A DNA stretch of 64,000 nt from an uncultured Flavobacteriales bacterium (GTDB lineage: Bacteria; Bacteroidota; Bacteroidia; Flavobacteriales_D; Parvicellaceae). This document shows, in pieces, positions 47,296 through 56,013 of this stretch. The stretch is taken from positions 62,001 to 126,000 of the forward strand of contig CALSMU010000001.1 of assembly GCA_943787535.1 (NCBI GenBank), in the 5' to 3' direction. The stretch's first letter is position 1. Each line of letters starts with the position of its first letter. The position numbers and the translations under genes were made by a program. The notes beneath the pieces were generated by a model, which was given only the letters and a program-made list of their open reading frames with translations, made no database searches and was not told the origin of the DNA.

Positions 47296-48081
47296 ATGAA
47301 CAAATCTTTACTTGAGTTTATTGGTGAATTTATTGGCACGTTCATCATTGTTTTTTTTGGATGTGGCTCAGTGATGTCTGCTACGTTATTTGAAAGTTTT
47401 GATGGACTTTTTCAAATTGCTTTTGTTTGGATTATCGGTGTCACGCTCGCTATTTATTCTTCAAGAAGATATTCCGATGCCCATCTCAACCCCGCAGTTT
47501 CAATTGCTATGTTGGTTGCAGGAAAAATGAAATTAAAACAACTACCTCACTACCTTTTTGGTCAATTTATAGGTGCTTTTGCCTCCGCAGCGGTTCTGTA
47601 CTTAATTTATGGAGGATTTATTGCTGACTATGAACTGGCACACCAAATAACGCGAGGAGATGCAAGCTCTATTATTACAGCCTCCATGTTTGGAGAATTC
47701 TTCCCCAATCCAGGATTTAGCGGCATTATAAAGAGTGCTTCTGAATGGCAAGCAATTGGTGCTGAGTTTTTCGGAACATTCATTTTGGTTTACATGATAT
47801 TTTGGCTAATACATCCGAAGAATGAATCGCAATACACACCTCTTTTAATAGGAATGACAGTAGGTGGATTAATATGCCTATTAGCACCTATTTCTCAAGG
47901 TGGCTTCAACCCCGCTAGAGATTTTGGACCGAGACTTTTCTCCTATTTTGCAGGATGGGGAGACGTAGCATTTCCAGCACCGTCTTTTAGCTTTTTAACT
48001 GTTTATATATTAGGTCCAATCGGAGGAGGAATATTAGCATCTTTAATTTTTAAACTATTCCATAGAGAAAAGTTTACCTAG
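47296..48081 (+). CDS. aqpS: aquaglyceroporin, probable arsenite channel
   Basis: Six-helix major intrinsic protein of 261 residues from ATG 47296. The pore motifs are NPA at 65-67 (HLNPAVS) and NPARD at 205-209 (GFNPARDFGPR); the latter Asp is typical of glycerol-type channels, which also pass As(OH)3. Position as last gene of arsR-arsM-arsC parallels the AqpS-ArsC arrangement of Sinorhizobium, where the channel replaces an arsenite pump. No ArsB, Acr3 or ArsA gene is nearby. The arsenite role is inferred from this context. Confidence 0.85.
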   Translation: MNKSLLEFIGEFIGTFIIVFFGCGSVMSATLFESFDGLFQIAFVWIIGVTLAIYSSRRYSDAHLNPAVSIAMLVAGKMKLKQLPHYLFGQFIGAFASAAVLYLIYGGFIADYELAHQITRGDASSIITASMFGEFFPNPGFSGIIKSASEWQAIGAEFFGTFILVYMIFWLIHPKNESQYTPLLIGMTVGGLICLLAPISQGGFNPARDFGPRLFSYFAGWGDVAFPAPSFSFLTVYILGPIGGGILASLIFKLFHREKFT

Positions 48082-48120
48082 TCCCAACTACATAGAATTA
48101 ATGCCACTTATAACTTTCGA

Positions 48121-48151
48121 TTTCCCATTTTAATTTTTTTCTGTAACTTTC
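48121..48151 (+). promoter_or_regulatory. candidate promoter of the secreted esterase gene
   Basis: TTTC (48121-48124), 19 bases, TAACTTTC (48144-48151). Each box differs from consensus only at its last base. The ATG is at 48173. Confidence 0.4.
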
Positions 48152-48172
48152 AGCTAAATTAAAACGGAACAG

Positions 48173-49471
48173 ATGAAAAAATTATTTACTCTTATAGCAA
48201 TAGCAATGTTTTTTGCTTCTATTAACGCCATTGCCCAATGTGTTGGAGATAGGTACAAATTGGAGATATTTAATAACTTTAATCTTTCTTCTGATATTGA
48301 ATACGGGAACAACATTAATTATGCTGGATTCGCTGAAGACTTAATCCTTGATGTATACGAGCCTAATGGAGACACCCTAGCAAATGGAGATTCAGTAACT
48401 AATAGACCGCTTGTACTACTTGCGCACGGAGGCAGTTTTATTGGCGGTTCCAAAACGGGTTCAGACGTAGTTCCATTGGCAGAGTCATTCGCCAAAATGG
48501 GCTATGTAGTTGCATCAATAAATTACAGGTTAGGGTTTTCAAACCCATTTGCTATTGATTCAATAGACGGCACAGAAACTGTTGTTAGAGCAGTTCATGA
48601 TTATAGAGCAGCAATCAGATATTTCAAAAAAGATTTTTCTGAAAATGGAAATATTTATGGAATTGACACCTCTCTAATTTTTGCAGGGGGAGTATCTGCA
48701 GGTGCTATTACTGCTGTTCATGTTGCTTACATGGATAATGCATTAGAAATACCAGAATATATTGATACTAATCAAGCAGGTTTAGGAGGAGGAATTGAAG
48801 GGCTAAGTGGTAATTTAGGATATCAATCTGGAATAACAGCTGTAATTAACATAGCAGGAGCCCTGAGAGACACCAACTGGATGAATATGGGTGATGCACC
48901 TATTTTGAGTTTTCATGGAGATTTAGATGTGACAGTACCCTATGCAACTGATGTTATCCCAAGTCCTCTAGGGGGGGACGTTATGAAAGTAGATGGAAGT
49001 TTTTCTATCCATGCAAGGGCCAATAATATTGGTGTAGAAAACTGCTTTCACACGCACTATGGAGCTGGGCATGTGCCGCATACTGGAAGTGCAATATACA
49101 CCGACACAACAATAAATATGATGGCTAACTTCATGTCTTCATTTGTTTGCAATGAAACTTTAGTTTGTGGAACGAATGATACTTTAATTGACTTTAATAT
49201 AGATCCAAATTCTACAGCTTCATTTTATGATAACATATCCGATATAATCAAAATATATCCAAATCCATCTTCAGATTTAGTAAATATAGAATCTGATTTT
49301 GCAATCCAATCGATTCAACTAACTAATTTATTGGGTGAAATTGTTGTTTTGAAATCAAGCTTAAACTTAAATAAAACACAATTATCTAAAAACAATCTTC
49401 CGAATGGAGTATACATTCTTACATTAACCACTGTTAACGGACCTATTGTAAAGAAAATTAGTTTTAATTAA
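48173..49471 (+). CDS. secreted carboxylesterase-like alpha/beta hydrolase with T9SS tail
   Basis: A 432-residue exported hydrolase. Signal peptide 1-21 (cut after AIA). The alpha/beta hydrolase domain (about 40-330) has the oxyanion motif LLAHGGSFIGG at 82-92, nucleophile S175 in GGVSAGAIT and a His in GAGHVPH. The C-terminal 75 residues are a Por secretion-type sorting domain (KIYPNPSSDLVNIES, LPNGVYILTL, KKISFN). It should be released or anchored at the surface by type IX secretion. The substrate (an ester) cannot be named. No operon partner. Confidence 0.88.
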   Translation: MKKLFTLIAIAMFFASINAIAQCVGDRYKLEIFNNFNLSSDIEYGNNINYAGFAEDLILDVYEPNGDTLANGDSVTNRPLVLLAHGGSFIGGSKTGSDVVPLAESFAKMGYVVASINYRLGFSNPFAIDSIDGTETVVRAVHDYRAAIRYFKKDFSENGNIYGIDTSLIFAGGVSAGAITAVHVAYMDNALEIPEYIDTNQAGLGGGIEGLSGNLGYQSGITAVINIAGALRDTNWMNMGDAPILSFHGDLDVTVPYATDVIPSPLGGDVMKVDGSFSIHARANNIGVENCFHTHYGAGHVPHTGSAIYTDTTINMMANFMSSFVCNETLVCGTNDTLIDFNIDPNSTASFYDNISDIIKIYPNPSSDLVNIESDFAIQSIQLTNLLGEIVVLKSSLNLNKTQLSKNNLPNGVYILTLTTVNGPIVKKISFN

Positions 49472-49589
49472 GTCCTATTTCTGGTTTCAAAAACTCCTGA
49501 TTTTAATCAATTCGGGATTGGTTGCAAATTTAAGAAACAACTGAAGTATACAGCTTCAAAATAGGCAAAGTTTTCGACGCAAAATAAAT

Positions 49590-49829
49590 TCAATCAACTT
49601 CTACGGCGACTACTTTTACAATTTCTGGAGCCGTAATTTTTAAAGTTTCTTCTAAACCAGCTTTAATAGTCATTTTGCTCATGGAACATTCTTGACAAGC
49701 TCCCAATAGTTTTACATGAACAACGTAATCTTCTGTAATGTCAACCAATTCCATATCACCCCCATCATTATTTAAATATGGGCGCAAATTATCAATTGCA
49801 TGGTTTACTTTTTCTTTTAACTTCATCAT
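49590..49829 (-). CDS. NifU-like (Nfu) Fe-S scaffold domain protein
   Basis: A 79-residue protein equal to the C-terminal domain of NifU, which carries a transferable Fe-S cluster between two monomers. The CxxC ligand pair is in LLGACQECSMSKMTIK. It begins KLKEKVNHAIDNLRPYL with NNDGGDMELV, the family start. The ATG at 49829 overlaps the mrp stop (TGATG); ATG 49826 is equally likely. Coupling to mrp suggests they cooperate in Fe-S cluster delivery. Confidence 0.9.
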   Translation of the reverse strand: MMKLKEKVNHAIDNLRPYLNNDGGDMELVDITEDYVVHVKLLGACQECSMSKMTIKAGLEETLKITAPEIVKVVAVEVD

Positions 49830-50980
49830 CAAGTAGAGCATTTTGGTTCACCATATTCCACCTCAACAACTTTTGTCTCCGATAAGTTTTTATTCCTCCA
49901 CTCTATTTGTTCAAGAACCTTATCACTCATGCCTTTAAATGCCAAAGCTATGGGAGTATCTTCTTGCAATATGGCAGGACGGCCGACATCCCCGCTTTCA
50001 CGAACACTTTGAACCAATGGTATTTCTGCCAAAAGCGGAATACTCAATTGAACTGCTAAGTCCTTAGCACCTTCTTTACCAAAAATATAATATTTATTAT
50101 CAGGCAACTCCTCTGGCGTAAACCACGACATATTTTCTACAATACCTAAAATTGGAACATTTATAGAATCTAATTGAAACATATCCACTCCCTTCCTAGC
50201 ATCAGCTAAGGCTATGTTTTGTGGCGTACTTACTATTACAGCCCCAGTAATTGGTAATGACTGCACCAATGTTAAATGAATATCTCCTGTGCCAGGAGGT
50301 AAATCCAATAACAAATAATCTAATTCTCCCCAATCTGCATCAAACACCATTTGCGTTAATGCTTTGGTTGCCATAGGACCTCTCCAAACCACCGCTTGGT
50401 TTACATCTGCAAAAAACCCAATGGACAATAATTTAACCCCATAACTTTCTACTGGAACAATCAATTGTTTCCCATCAACTTCCTTCCCAACTGGCTTTGC
50501 GTGCTGCACATCAAACATTATTGGAGCAGATGGCCCATAGATATCAGCATCTATTAAACCAACCTTGTATCCTTTTTTCGCCAATCCAACCGCTAGATTT
50601 GAGGTAACAGTAGATTTGCCCACGCCCCCTTTCCCTGAAGCAACTGCAATAATATTTTTGACATTAGGCAACTTACCTGTAATAGGTGCTGCTTTTTTTC
50701 CGGAGGTTGCGTTCTTTTCGCTTCCTTTATCTTGAGCAATAATAGTACAATCAACTTTCAAGTCTTTATCAACTGCGCGCTGTAAAGCAAATTCACAAGC
50801 TTCTATCATTCTCTTACGAGCATGCATTGCTGGGTTTTTTACTTTTACAGTAAATGCAACCTTCCCATCTTCAATTGCAATATCAGACACTAGATTTAAA
50901 GAAACAATATCTCCTTTTAAATCTGGCTCTGCTACATTCGACAATGCCTTCAACACATCCTCTTTGGTTACTTCTCTCAT
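49829..50980 (-). CDS. mrp: Mrp/NBP35-family Fe-S cluster carrier ATPase
   Basis: P-loop ATPase carrying Fe-S clusters to target proteins. It has 383 residues from ATG 50980. An upstream in-frame ATG (51004) lies within the promoter box. An N-terminal MIP18/DUF59 domain (about 1-85; VAEPDLKGDIVSLNLVSDI) is followed by deviant Walker A ASGKGGVGKST (114-124) and LLLDLPPGTGD. NMSWF leads the region where cluster-binding CxxC would sit; here that motif is not seen (TPEELPDNKYYIFG follows instead). The last residues are EPKCST. Confidence 0.92.
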   Translation of the reverse strand: MREVTKEDVLKALSNVAEPDLKGDIVSLNLVSDIAIEDGKVAFTVKVKNPAMHARKRMIEACEFALQRAVDKDLKVDCTIIAQDKGSEKNATSGKKAAPITGKLPNVKNIIAVASGKGGVGKSTVTSNLAVGLAKKGYKVGLIDADIYGPSAPIMFDVQHAKPVGKEVDGKQLIVPVESYGVKLLSIGFFADVNQAVVWRGPMATKALTQMVFDADWGELDYLLLDLPPGTGDIHLTLVQSLPITGAVIVSTPQNIALADARKGVDMFQLDSINVPILGIVENMSWFTPEELPDNKYYIFGKEGAKDLAVQLSIPLLAEIPLVQSVRESGDVGRPAILQEDTPIALAFKGMSDKVLEQIEWRNKNLSETKVVEVEYGEPKCST

Positions 50981-51001
50981 CTTGTTTAGAATTATTCTTA
51001 A

Positions 51002-51009
51002 CAAAGATA
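51002..51009 (-). promoter_or_regulatory. -7 promoter box of mrp-nfu
   Basis: TATCTTTG on the minus strand, a full TAnnTTTG match, with a predicted leader of about 18 bases to ATG 50980. It supports the shorter mrp start. The -33 element is not clear. Confidence 0.45.
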
Positions 51010-51049
51010 TACATTTCTCATTAAACTCTAACTCGACCCTTTACCAAAG

Positions 51050-51085
51050 AAAAAAGCCACTAACGACTAGTCATTAGCGGCTTTT
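51050..51085 (-). terminator. terminator of the lipoprotein gene
   Basis: On the minus strand AAAAGCCGCTAA (51085-51074) pairs with TTAGTGGCTTTT (51063-51052) with one G-U pair, followed by TT. On the plus strand the same stem has one A-C mismatch. It separates this gene from mrp downstream. Confidence 0.75.
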
Positions 51086-51115
51086 AAATAATACTATTTG
51101 TACCTCCATTATTTC

Positions 51116-51979
51116 TTATGAAGTAAATTCATTATGAAATACTTTAACTATTTCGTGCAACGCCTCTAAATCTTCTTTTGAAAAATCTGAACTGGCTATT
51201 TCAAATATCTTTTGAACTTCCATCAACTCATCAATTATGATTTCGTCCCCCTCCATATCTTGATATATCTCAATCAAATCAGAAACTACCTGTTTTTGAC
51301 CATATAGTAAGTTAACCGTTTCATCGGTTAAATCTACATTTATCAATTGCGCTGCAGAAATATATAAGCTCTCAAAAACACCACCCAACATAACATGAAC
51401 CGCAACCTCTAGCTTTGAATTTGACTTCAAGTAATCTTCCATCATAAAATACTGCTCATACATTAGTTCAGACATTTTACCTCCATCTTCTTTTGCTTCG
51501 TCAAAAGCATCTATCGCATCACCGTCAATCACCATTCCACAATCTAAATCTATATTTAATTGGTTGATTGAAGCAATATATTTCAATGCCATATCTGGAC
51601 GATCGTAAACAGATAAATAAGTAACATCAACACCCAAAGCCCCAAGAGCTAAACCTTTTACTTCAGAGGATCCTTCAAAAAATCTTGCATTATCAATTGG
51701 AATAACTAAGCTTTCTTGAAAACTACCAATACCTTGATTCTTTACTTTCGAAATCACTTGTGACGGCCCAGTAATGTTATTACCAATTATTAAATCAATT
51801 TTAAACTGCAACTCTTTATCCAAATCATCCGATTCTACTACAACTTCCTTCTCTACAAATTCTTCAACGTTTTCTGTTGTTCCTTGATTTTCATGTTTCA
51901 CCTCTTCTTTTCCACCTGAACAGGAAACGCAAGATATTGAAGCCGCAAGCGCAATTAAACTAATTTTCGTGATTTTCAT
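51116..51979 (-). CDS. lipoprotein of unknown function
   Basis: A 287-residue protein with a lipoprotein signal (lipobox CVSC near residue 20), then an acidic, Glu/Val-rich spacer (about 22-55) and a largely helical body (about 60-287). The body contains SVYDRPDMALKYIASINQLN and HVMLGGVFESLYISA. I do not recognise a named domain; proteins of this design are common in Flavobacteriia. It is a single-gene unit with its own terminator (51050-51085). Function unknown. Confidence 0.75.
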   Translation of the reverse strand: MKITKISLIALAASISCVSCSGGKEEVKHENQGTTENVEEFVEKEVVVESDDLDKELQFKIDLIIGNNITGPSQVISKVKNQGIGSFQESLVIPIDNARFFEGSSEVKGLALGALGVDVTYLSVYDRPDMALKYIASINQLNIDLDCGMVIDGDAIDAFDEAKEDGGKMSELMYEQYFMMEDYLKSNSKLEVAVHVMLGGVFESLYISAAQLINVDLTDETVNLLYGQKQVVSDLIEIYQDMEGDEIIIDELMEVQKIFEIASSDFSKEDLEALHEIVKVFHNEFTS

Positions 51980-52075
51980 ATTACTTAGTATTGGGTTGAT
52001 TATTTATTAACTGATTGCAAATCTACAAATTGAGATAAACTTATTCTAATTGTTAATTGGATAATTCCAAGAATT

Positions 52076-52408
52076 TTATAAAGCTAACTCCACATTAGGG
52101 TCCCAAAACAATTCTTTAAAATTTTGAATCTGTTGGTTTTGAACCTTGACTCCCTCTTTTTGCAAAAGTAATTGCATTTTTGTGGGTGTTGAAAAATGCT
52201 TTATTCCCGTCAGCAAACCCTCTCTATTTACTACTCGATGAGCGGGAACATCCGTTCCTTTTGCGGCGTTCATAGCCCAACCCACCATACGTGCAGATTT
52301 AACCGCACCTAGGTATTTAGCAATTGCTCCATACGAAGTAACTCTTCCTGTTGGTATAAGACGTGCAACATCTTGTGCATTTTTAAAAAAGTTAGATTTT
52401 TCTTCCAT
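52076..52408 (-). CDS. alkyltransferase-like protein (MGMT fold without active-site Cys)
   Basis: A 110-residue protein with the DNA-binding part of O6-methylguanine methyltransferases: IPTGRVTSYGAIAKYLGAVK, then ARMVGWAMN. In the active-site motif PCHRV the Cys is replaced by Ala (A56 in DVPAHRVVN). Such alkyltransferase-like proteins bind O6-alkylguanine and hand it to nucleotide excision repair without repairing it themselves. It follows the upstream secreted protein gene with no gap, so they are probably co-transcribed although unrelated in function. Confidence 0.88.
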   Translation of the reverse strand: MEEKSNFFKNAQDVARLIPTGRVTSYGAIAKYLGAVKSARMVGWAMNAAKGTDVPAHRVVNREGLLTGIKHFSTPTKMQLLLQKEGVKVQNQQIQNFKELFWDPNVELAL

Positions 52409-53758
52409 TTATTTGATTACAACAAACTTTTTACTCAATTTCACCTTGGTTGTAGTATTATAATACCGATAAGTATAATTACCTGCACTTAGCGAGTTTA
52501 GATCCATATAAAGATGATCTGTCATTCCATCAAACACCTTTATAAACTTTCCTTGGGAATCATAAATTTCGATTGTGTAATCTGATTCAAAAAGGTGCTT
52601 TCTATAAAAAAAAGCCTCTCCTTGAACTGGATTGGGATAAATTCCGTGTTCATTTTCTTCTACCTGAATATTTGGTGGTGCATTATACCCTAGCAAAAAC
52701 AACCCATACTTTCTATCCGAAACCAATAATCTGCCTGAGGGTAATAGTGCATATATACCCCAAGCACCCCTGAAGACATTTATTCCTGTATCCTCATCTG
52801 GATAGGTATCATAAAATGCTATTCGCTTTGGACGATTAACGTCTCTTACATCATAAATCTGTAAACCGTCGTTATAGTAGGAAAAATAAGCTATGCCATC
52901 TTTTAACATTACATTATGCGGAACCGTATTTTCAAAAGTAGGAGGAATATCCAATGTCATTACCTTGATATCAGACAAATCCGAAACATCACAGACCTTA
53001 AACCTACTTCCCACAGTTTCATCACACATTATATATGTATTGCCATCTTCACTTAGCCATCCAGAGTGATTGTAGCCTTTGTCCGTATAAAATTCCATAC
53101 TACCGAGTGCAATTGGCATTGTGGGAATACTAAAATCTGCAACTTTTAAGCCTTGGTTACCTACATTCATGAAAGCAGTGTCGTTTCTTACATAAATATC
53201 ATGCACATAATCAACAAAATTATAATCATAAACCAGTATTGGGTTTACAGGATCTTGGAGTGAAATTACCCGCAAGGCATCTGCTCCTGACTGACTGGTA
53301 TTACCGCAAGAGTACAATAACCCAGATGACTCATCAATAAATACATTATGAGAGCGCACAAGTAACGATGAATCATCATAAACAATAGGAATTGAATCTG
53401 GCAAATAATGAAGATCATATATCCTCAGCGTACTGCTCCCTTCATCACAAACTTCATATAAATAACCGTTATAATCATGATAATCTCTATGAATAACATT
53501 ATAAGATGAATAAACACCATCGTGATAATCGATTGAATCTAATCTATTATCATCGGTGATGTGAAAGAAAAAAGTACCATGCATTGCTCCAATAACGCCA
53601 TATTCTTGGCCGTCTTGAACAAATCCCCATACTTCATTATAAACTCCATCTCCAATAGGGGAATTAGCACGAAAGTTATCTAGCTTCAATACATTTTGTA
53701 TTTGGCAAGTTCCGGTGACCGAAAAAATAACTCCTAATATAGTTAGTAACAATCTCAT
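52409..53758 (-). CDS. secreted choice-of-anchor B / LVIVD-repeat protein with T9SS tail
   Basis: A 449-residue exported beta-propeller-like protein. Signal peptide about 1-18 (VTGTCQ). Repeats of the LVIVD type are spread over 30-360 (EVWGFVQDGQEYGVIGAMHG, LRIYDLHYLP, LKVADFSIPT, LQIYDVRDVNRP). His and Asp residues such as HDGVYSSYNVIHRDYHDY and NHSGWLSEDG are typical of the choice-of-anchor B family. The C-terminus (IYPNPVQGEAFFYRK, LSAGNYTYRYY) is a type IX sorting domain. Role unknown; surface binding is likely. Confidence 0.86.
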   Translation of the reverse strand: MRLLLTILGVIFSVTGTCQIQNVLKLDNFRANSPIGDGVYNEVWGFVQDGQEYGVIGAMHGTFFFHITDDNRLDSIDYHDGVYSSYNVIHRDYHDYNGYLYEVCDEGSSTLRIYDLHYLPDSIPIVYDDSSLLVRSHNVFIDESSGLLYSCGNTSQSGADALRVISLQDPVNPILVYDYNFVDYVHDIYVRNDTAFMNVGNQGLKVADFSIPTMPIALGSMEFYTDKGYNHSGWLSEDGNTYIMCDETVGSRFKVCDVSDLSDIKVMTLDIPPTFENTVPHNVMLKDGIAYFSYYNDGLQIYDVRDVNRPKRIAFYDTYPDEDTGINVFRGAWGIYALLPSGRLLVSDRKYGLFLLGYNAPPNIQVEENEHGIYPNPVQGEAFFYRKHLFESDYTIEIYDSQGKFIKVFDGMTDHLYMDLNSLSAGNYTYRYYNTTTKVKLSKKFVVIK

Positions 53759-53853
53759 TAGGTGTAAAGTTAATTAAAGTTAAATTAAGAGAAGAAAATG
53801 ATGTAGGAAAGGTAACCAAGTCTCTTTTTTAAATTATATTCGTCAATCCAACA

Positions 53854-54564
53854 ATGACTAGCCTAGTAATTATACCTACTTTCAATGAGAAAGAGAACAT
53901 CGAGAATATTATTCGTGCTGTGTTTGCATTGAACGAAGTATTTCATGTATTGGTGGTAGACGATGGCTCCCCTGATGGCACAGCGGCCATCGTAAAGGAA
54001 TTGCAAAATGAATTTACAGGCCAACTTCATGTTTTAGAAAGAGAAGGCAAACAAGGCCTTGGCACTGCATACATTTATGGATTTAAATGGGGGTTAAAGG
54101 GTGACTACGATTTCATTTTTGAAATGGATGCTGATTTTTCGCACGCGCCAGATGACTTACCCAGGCTACTGAAAGCATGCCGTGAAGATGGTTTTGGAAT
54201 GGCAGTTGGCTCCCGTTATTGCAAAGGAGGTCATATAGAAAACTGGCCGTTTACAAGATGGCTAATGTCTTATTTAGCATCTGTTTACGTTCGTATGATA
54301 TTATGGATAGGGGTAAAAGACACTACTGCAGGTTTTGCCTGCTACCAAAGAAAAGTATTGGAAAAAATAGACTTGGATAATATTTGGTTTATTGGTTACG
54401 CTTTTCAAATTGAGATGAAGTATTCCGCGCTTAAATCTGGATTTAAAATAAAAGAGGTACCGGTAACGTTTACAGATCGCGTATTAGGTCAATCTAAAAT
54501 GGATATGAGTATTTTCAAAGAAGCTTTCTTGGGAGTATTGAAATTACGTGGAAAGAAATTTTAG
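53854..54564 (+). CDS. polyprenol monophosphomannose synthase (Dpm1-like)
   Basis: GT2 enzyme that moves mannose (or a related sugar) from a nucleotide donor to a polyprenyl phosphate at the inner membrane. It has 236 residues. Motifs: VIIPTFNEKENIENII, VVDDGSPDGTA, EMDADFSHAPDDL (the DxD-type metal site), GSRYCKGG, FACYQRKVL and IWFIGYAFQIEMKY. There is no C-terminal membrane anchor, so it is the soluble Dpm1 type. It is monocistronic, with dihydroorotase about 110 bases downstream. Confidence 0.92.
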   Translation: MTSLVIIPTFNEKENIENIIRAVFALNEVFHVLVVDDGSPDGTAAIVKELQNEFTGQLHVLEREGKQGLGTAYIYGFKWGLKGDYDFIFEMDADFSHAPDDLPRLLKACREDGFGMAVGSRYCKGGHIENWPFTRWLMSYLASVYVRMILWIGVKDTTAGFACYQRKVLEKIDLDNIWFIGYAFQIEMKYSALKSGFKIKEVPVTFTDRVLGQSKMDMSIFKEAFLGVLKLRGKKF

Positions 54565-54675
54565 AATCTTCGGCCTTCCAGTGCTAAAGCGCACGAAACC
54601 CGATTTGTAAATAAACAAAAAATACTATTCTAAATATTTAAATCTTTACGAACTTTGCGTTCAAATTATTTTAGT

Positions 54676-56013
54676 ATGAAAAGCACACTTATTACGAATG
54701 CTAGAATTGTAAATGAAGGAGAAAATTTCATTGGTAATTTATTAATAGAAGGTGAGAGAATTGCAAAAATTTCAAAAGATAATATCGCATGCAATCCTGA
54801 TGCTACTATTGACGCAAAGGGTCAACTATTACTACCTGGATTAATTGACGACCAAGTTCATTTTAGAGAACCTGGAATGACATATAAGGCTGACATCTAT
54901 ACTGAGTCGAAAGCTGCAGTAGCAGGTGGGATAACTTCATTTATGGAAATGCCGAATACAATTCCAAATACAGTTAAACAAAACATTCTAGAAGATAAAT
55001 ATGATATAGCTGCTGAAACCTCATTAGCCAATTATTCTTTCTATTTTGGAGCCACTAATGACAACCTAGATGAAGTTTTAAAAACGAACCCTAAAAATGT
55101 CTGCGGAATAAAAGTTTTTATGGGATCTTCAACAGGGAATATGCTAGTGGATAATACTAAAACCCTTGAAGGTCTTTTCTCTGAATGTAAATTATTGATT
55201 GCTTCTCACTGCGAGTATGAGCCTATCATTAGAAAAAATACCGAAACTTATCGCAAACAATTTGGAGAAAATCTTCCTATGAAATACCACCCTATGATTC
55301 GTAGTGAAGAAGCTTGTTATCGTTCATCTTCAATCGCAGCTGAACTAGCAACTAAACACGATGCTCGTTTACATATCTTACATATTTCCACGGCAAAAGA
55401 AACGAGCATTTTTAGTAATGACATACCATTAACCGAAAAGAAGGTTACAGCAGAAGCTTGTATTCATCATATGTGGTTTTCTGATGAAGACTATGAAAGC
55501 AAAGGAACTTTTATCAAATGGAATCCTGCTGTTAAAACATCAAAAGATAGAGAAGCTATAATAGCAGCTGTTAATAATGGGACTATAGACGTTATTGCAA
55601 CAGATCATGCTCCGCACACATTAGAAGAAAAAAACAACGCCTATTTCAATGCTCCATCTGGAGGCCCGCTGGTTCAGCACGCACTAGTTGCATTATTAGA
55701 AATGGTTAAACTAGGAAAATTCACCTTGGAGCATGTGGTTCAGAAAACGAGTCATGATGTAGCTACATTGTTTGAAGTTAAGGACAGAGGATATTTAAGA
55801 GAAGGATATTTTGCTGATCTTGTTTTAGTAGACTTCGACAATCAATGGCAGGTAAATAAAGATAATATTTTATACAAATGTGGTTGGTCACCGTTTGAAG
55901 GAACGACATTTAAAAGTAAAGTAACGACAACATTTGTTAACGGGAATCCCGTATATGAAAATGGGACATTTGACGAATCAACAAAAGGACAACGAATGCT
56001 TTTTAACAGATAG
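54676..56013 (+). CDS. pyrC: dihydroorotase
   Basis: Amidohydrolase of pyrimidine synthesis that cyclises carbamoyl aspartate. It has 445 residues from ATG 54676. The first metal motif is GLIDDQVHFREPGMTYK (HxH becomes QVHFRE, as in this Bacteroidota branch). Others are IASHCEYEP, LHILHISTAKE and VIATDHAPHTLEEK with the catalytic Asp. KVFMGSSTGNMLV marks the usual carboxylated-Lys region. The end is normal. Its stop shares one base with the next GTG. Confidence 0.92.
   Translation: MKSTLITNARIVNEGENFIGNLLIEGERIAKISKDNIACNPDATIDAKGQLLLPGLIDDQVHFREPGMTYKADIYTESKAAVAGGITSFMEMPNTIPNTVKQNILEDKYDIAAETSLANYSFYFGATNDNLDEVLKTNPKNVCGIKVFMGSSTGNMLVDNTKTLEGLFSECKLLIASHCEYEPIIRKNTETYRKQFGENLPMKYHPMIRSEEACYRSSSIAAELATKHDARLHILHISTAKETSIFSNDIPLTEKKVTAEACIHHMWFSDEDYESKGTFIKWNPAVKTSKDREAIIAAVNNGTIDVIATDHAPHTLEEKNNAYFNAPSGGPLVQHALVALLEMVKLGKFTLEHVVQKTSHDVATLFEVKDRGYLREGYFADLVLVDFDNQWQVNKDNILYKCGWSPFEGTTFKSKVTTTFVNGNPVYENGTFDESTKGQRMLFNR

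Noticed and set aside
54565..54600. Locally GC-richer patch with short GTGC/GCAC pairing, considered as a small RNA or terminator
   Set aside because: The stem is only four bases, there is no T run, and no promoter was seen.
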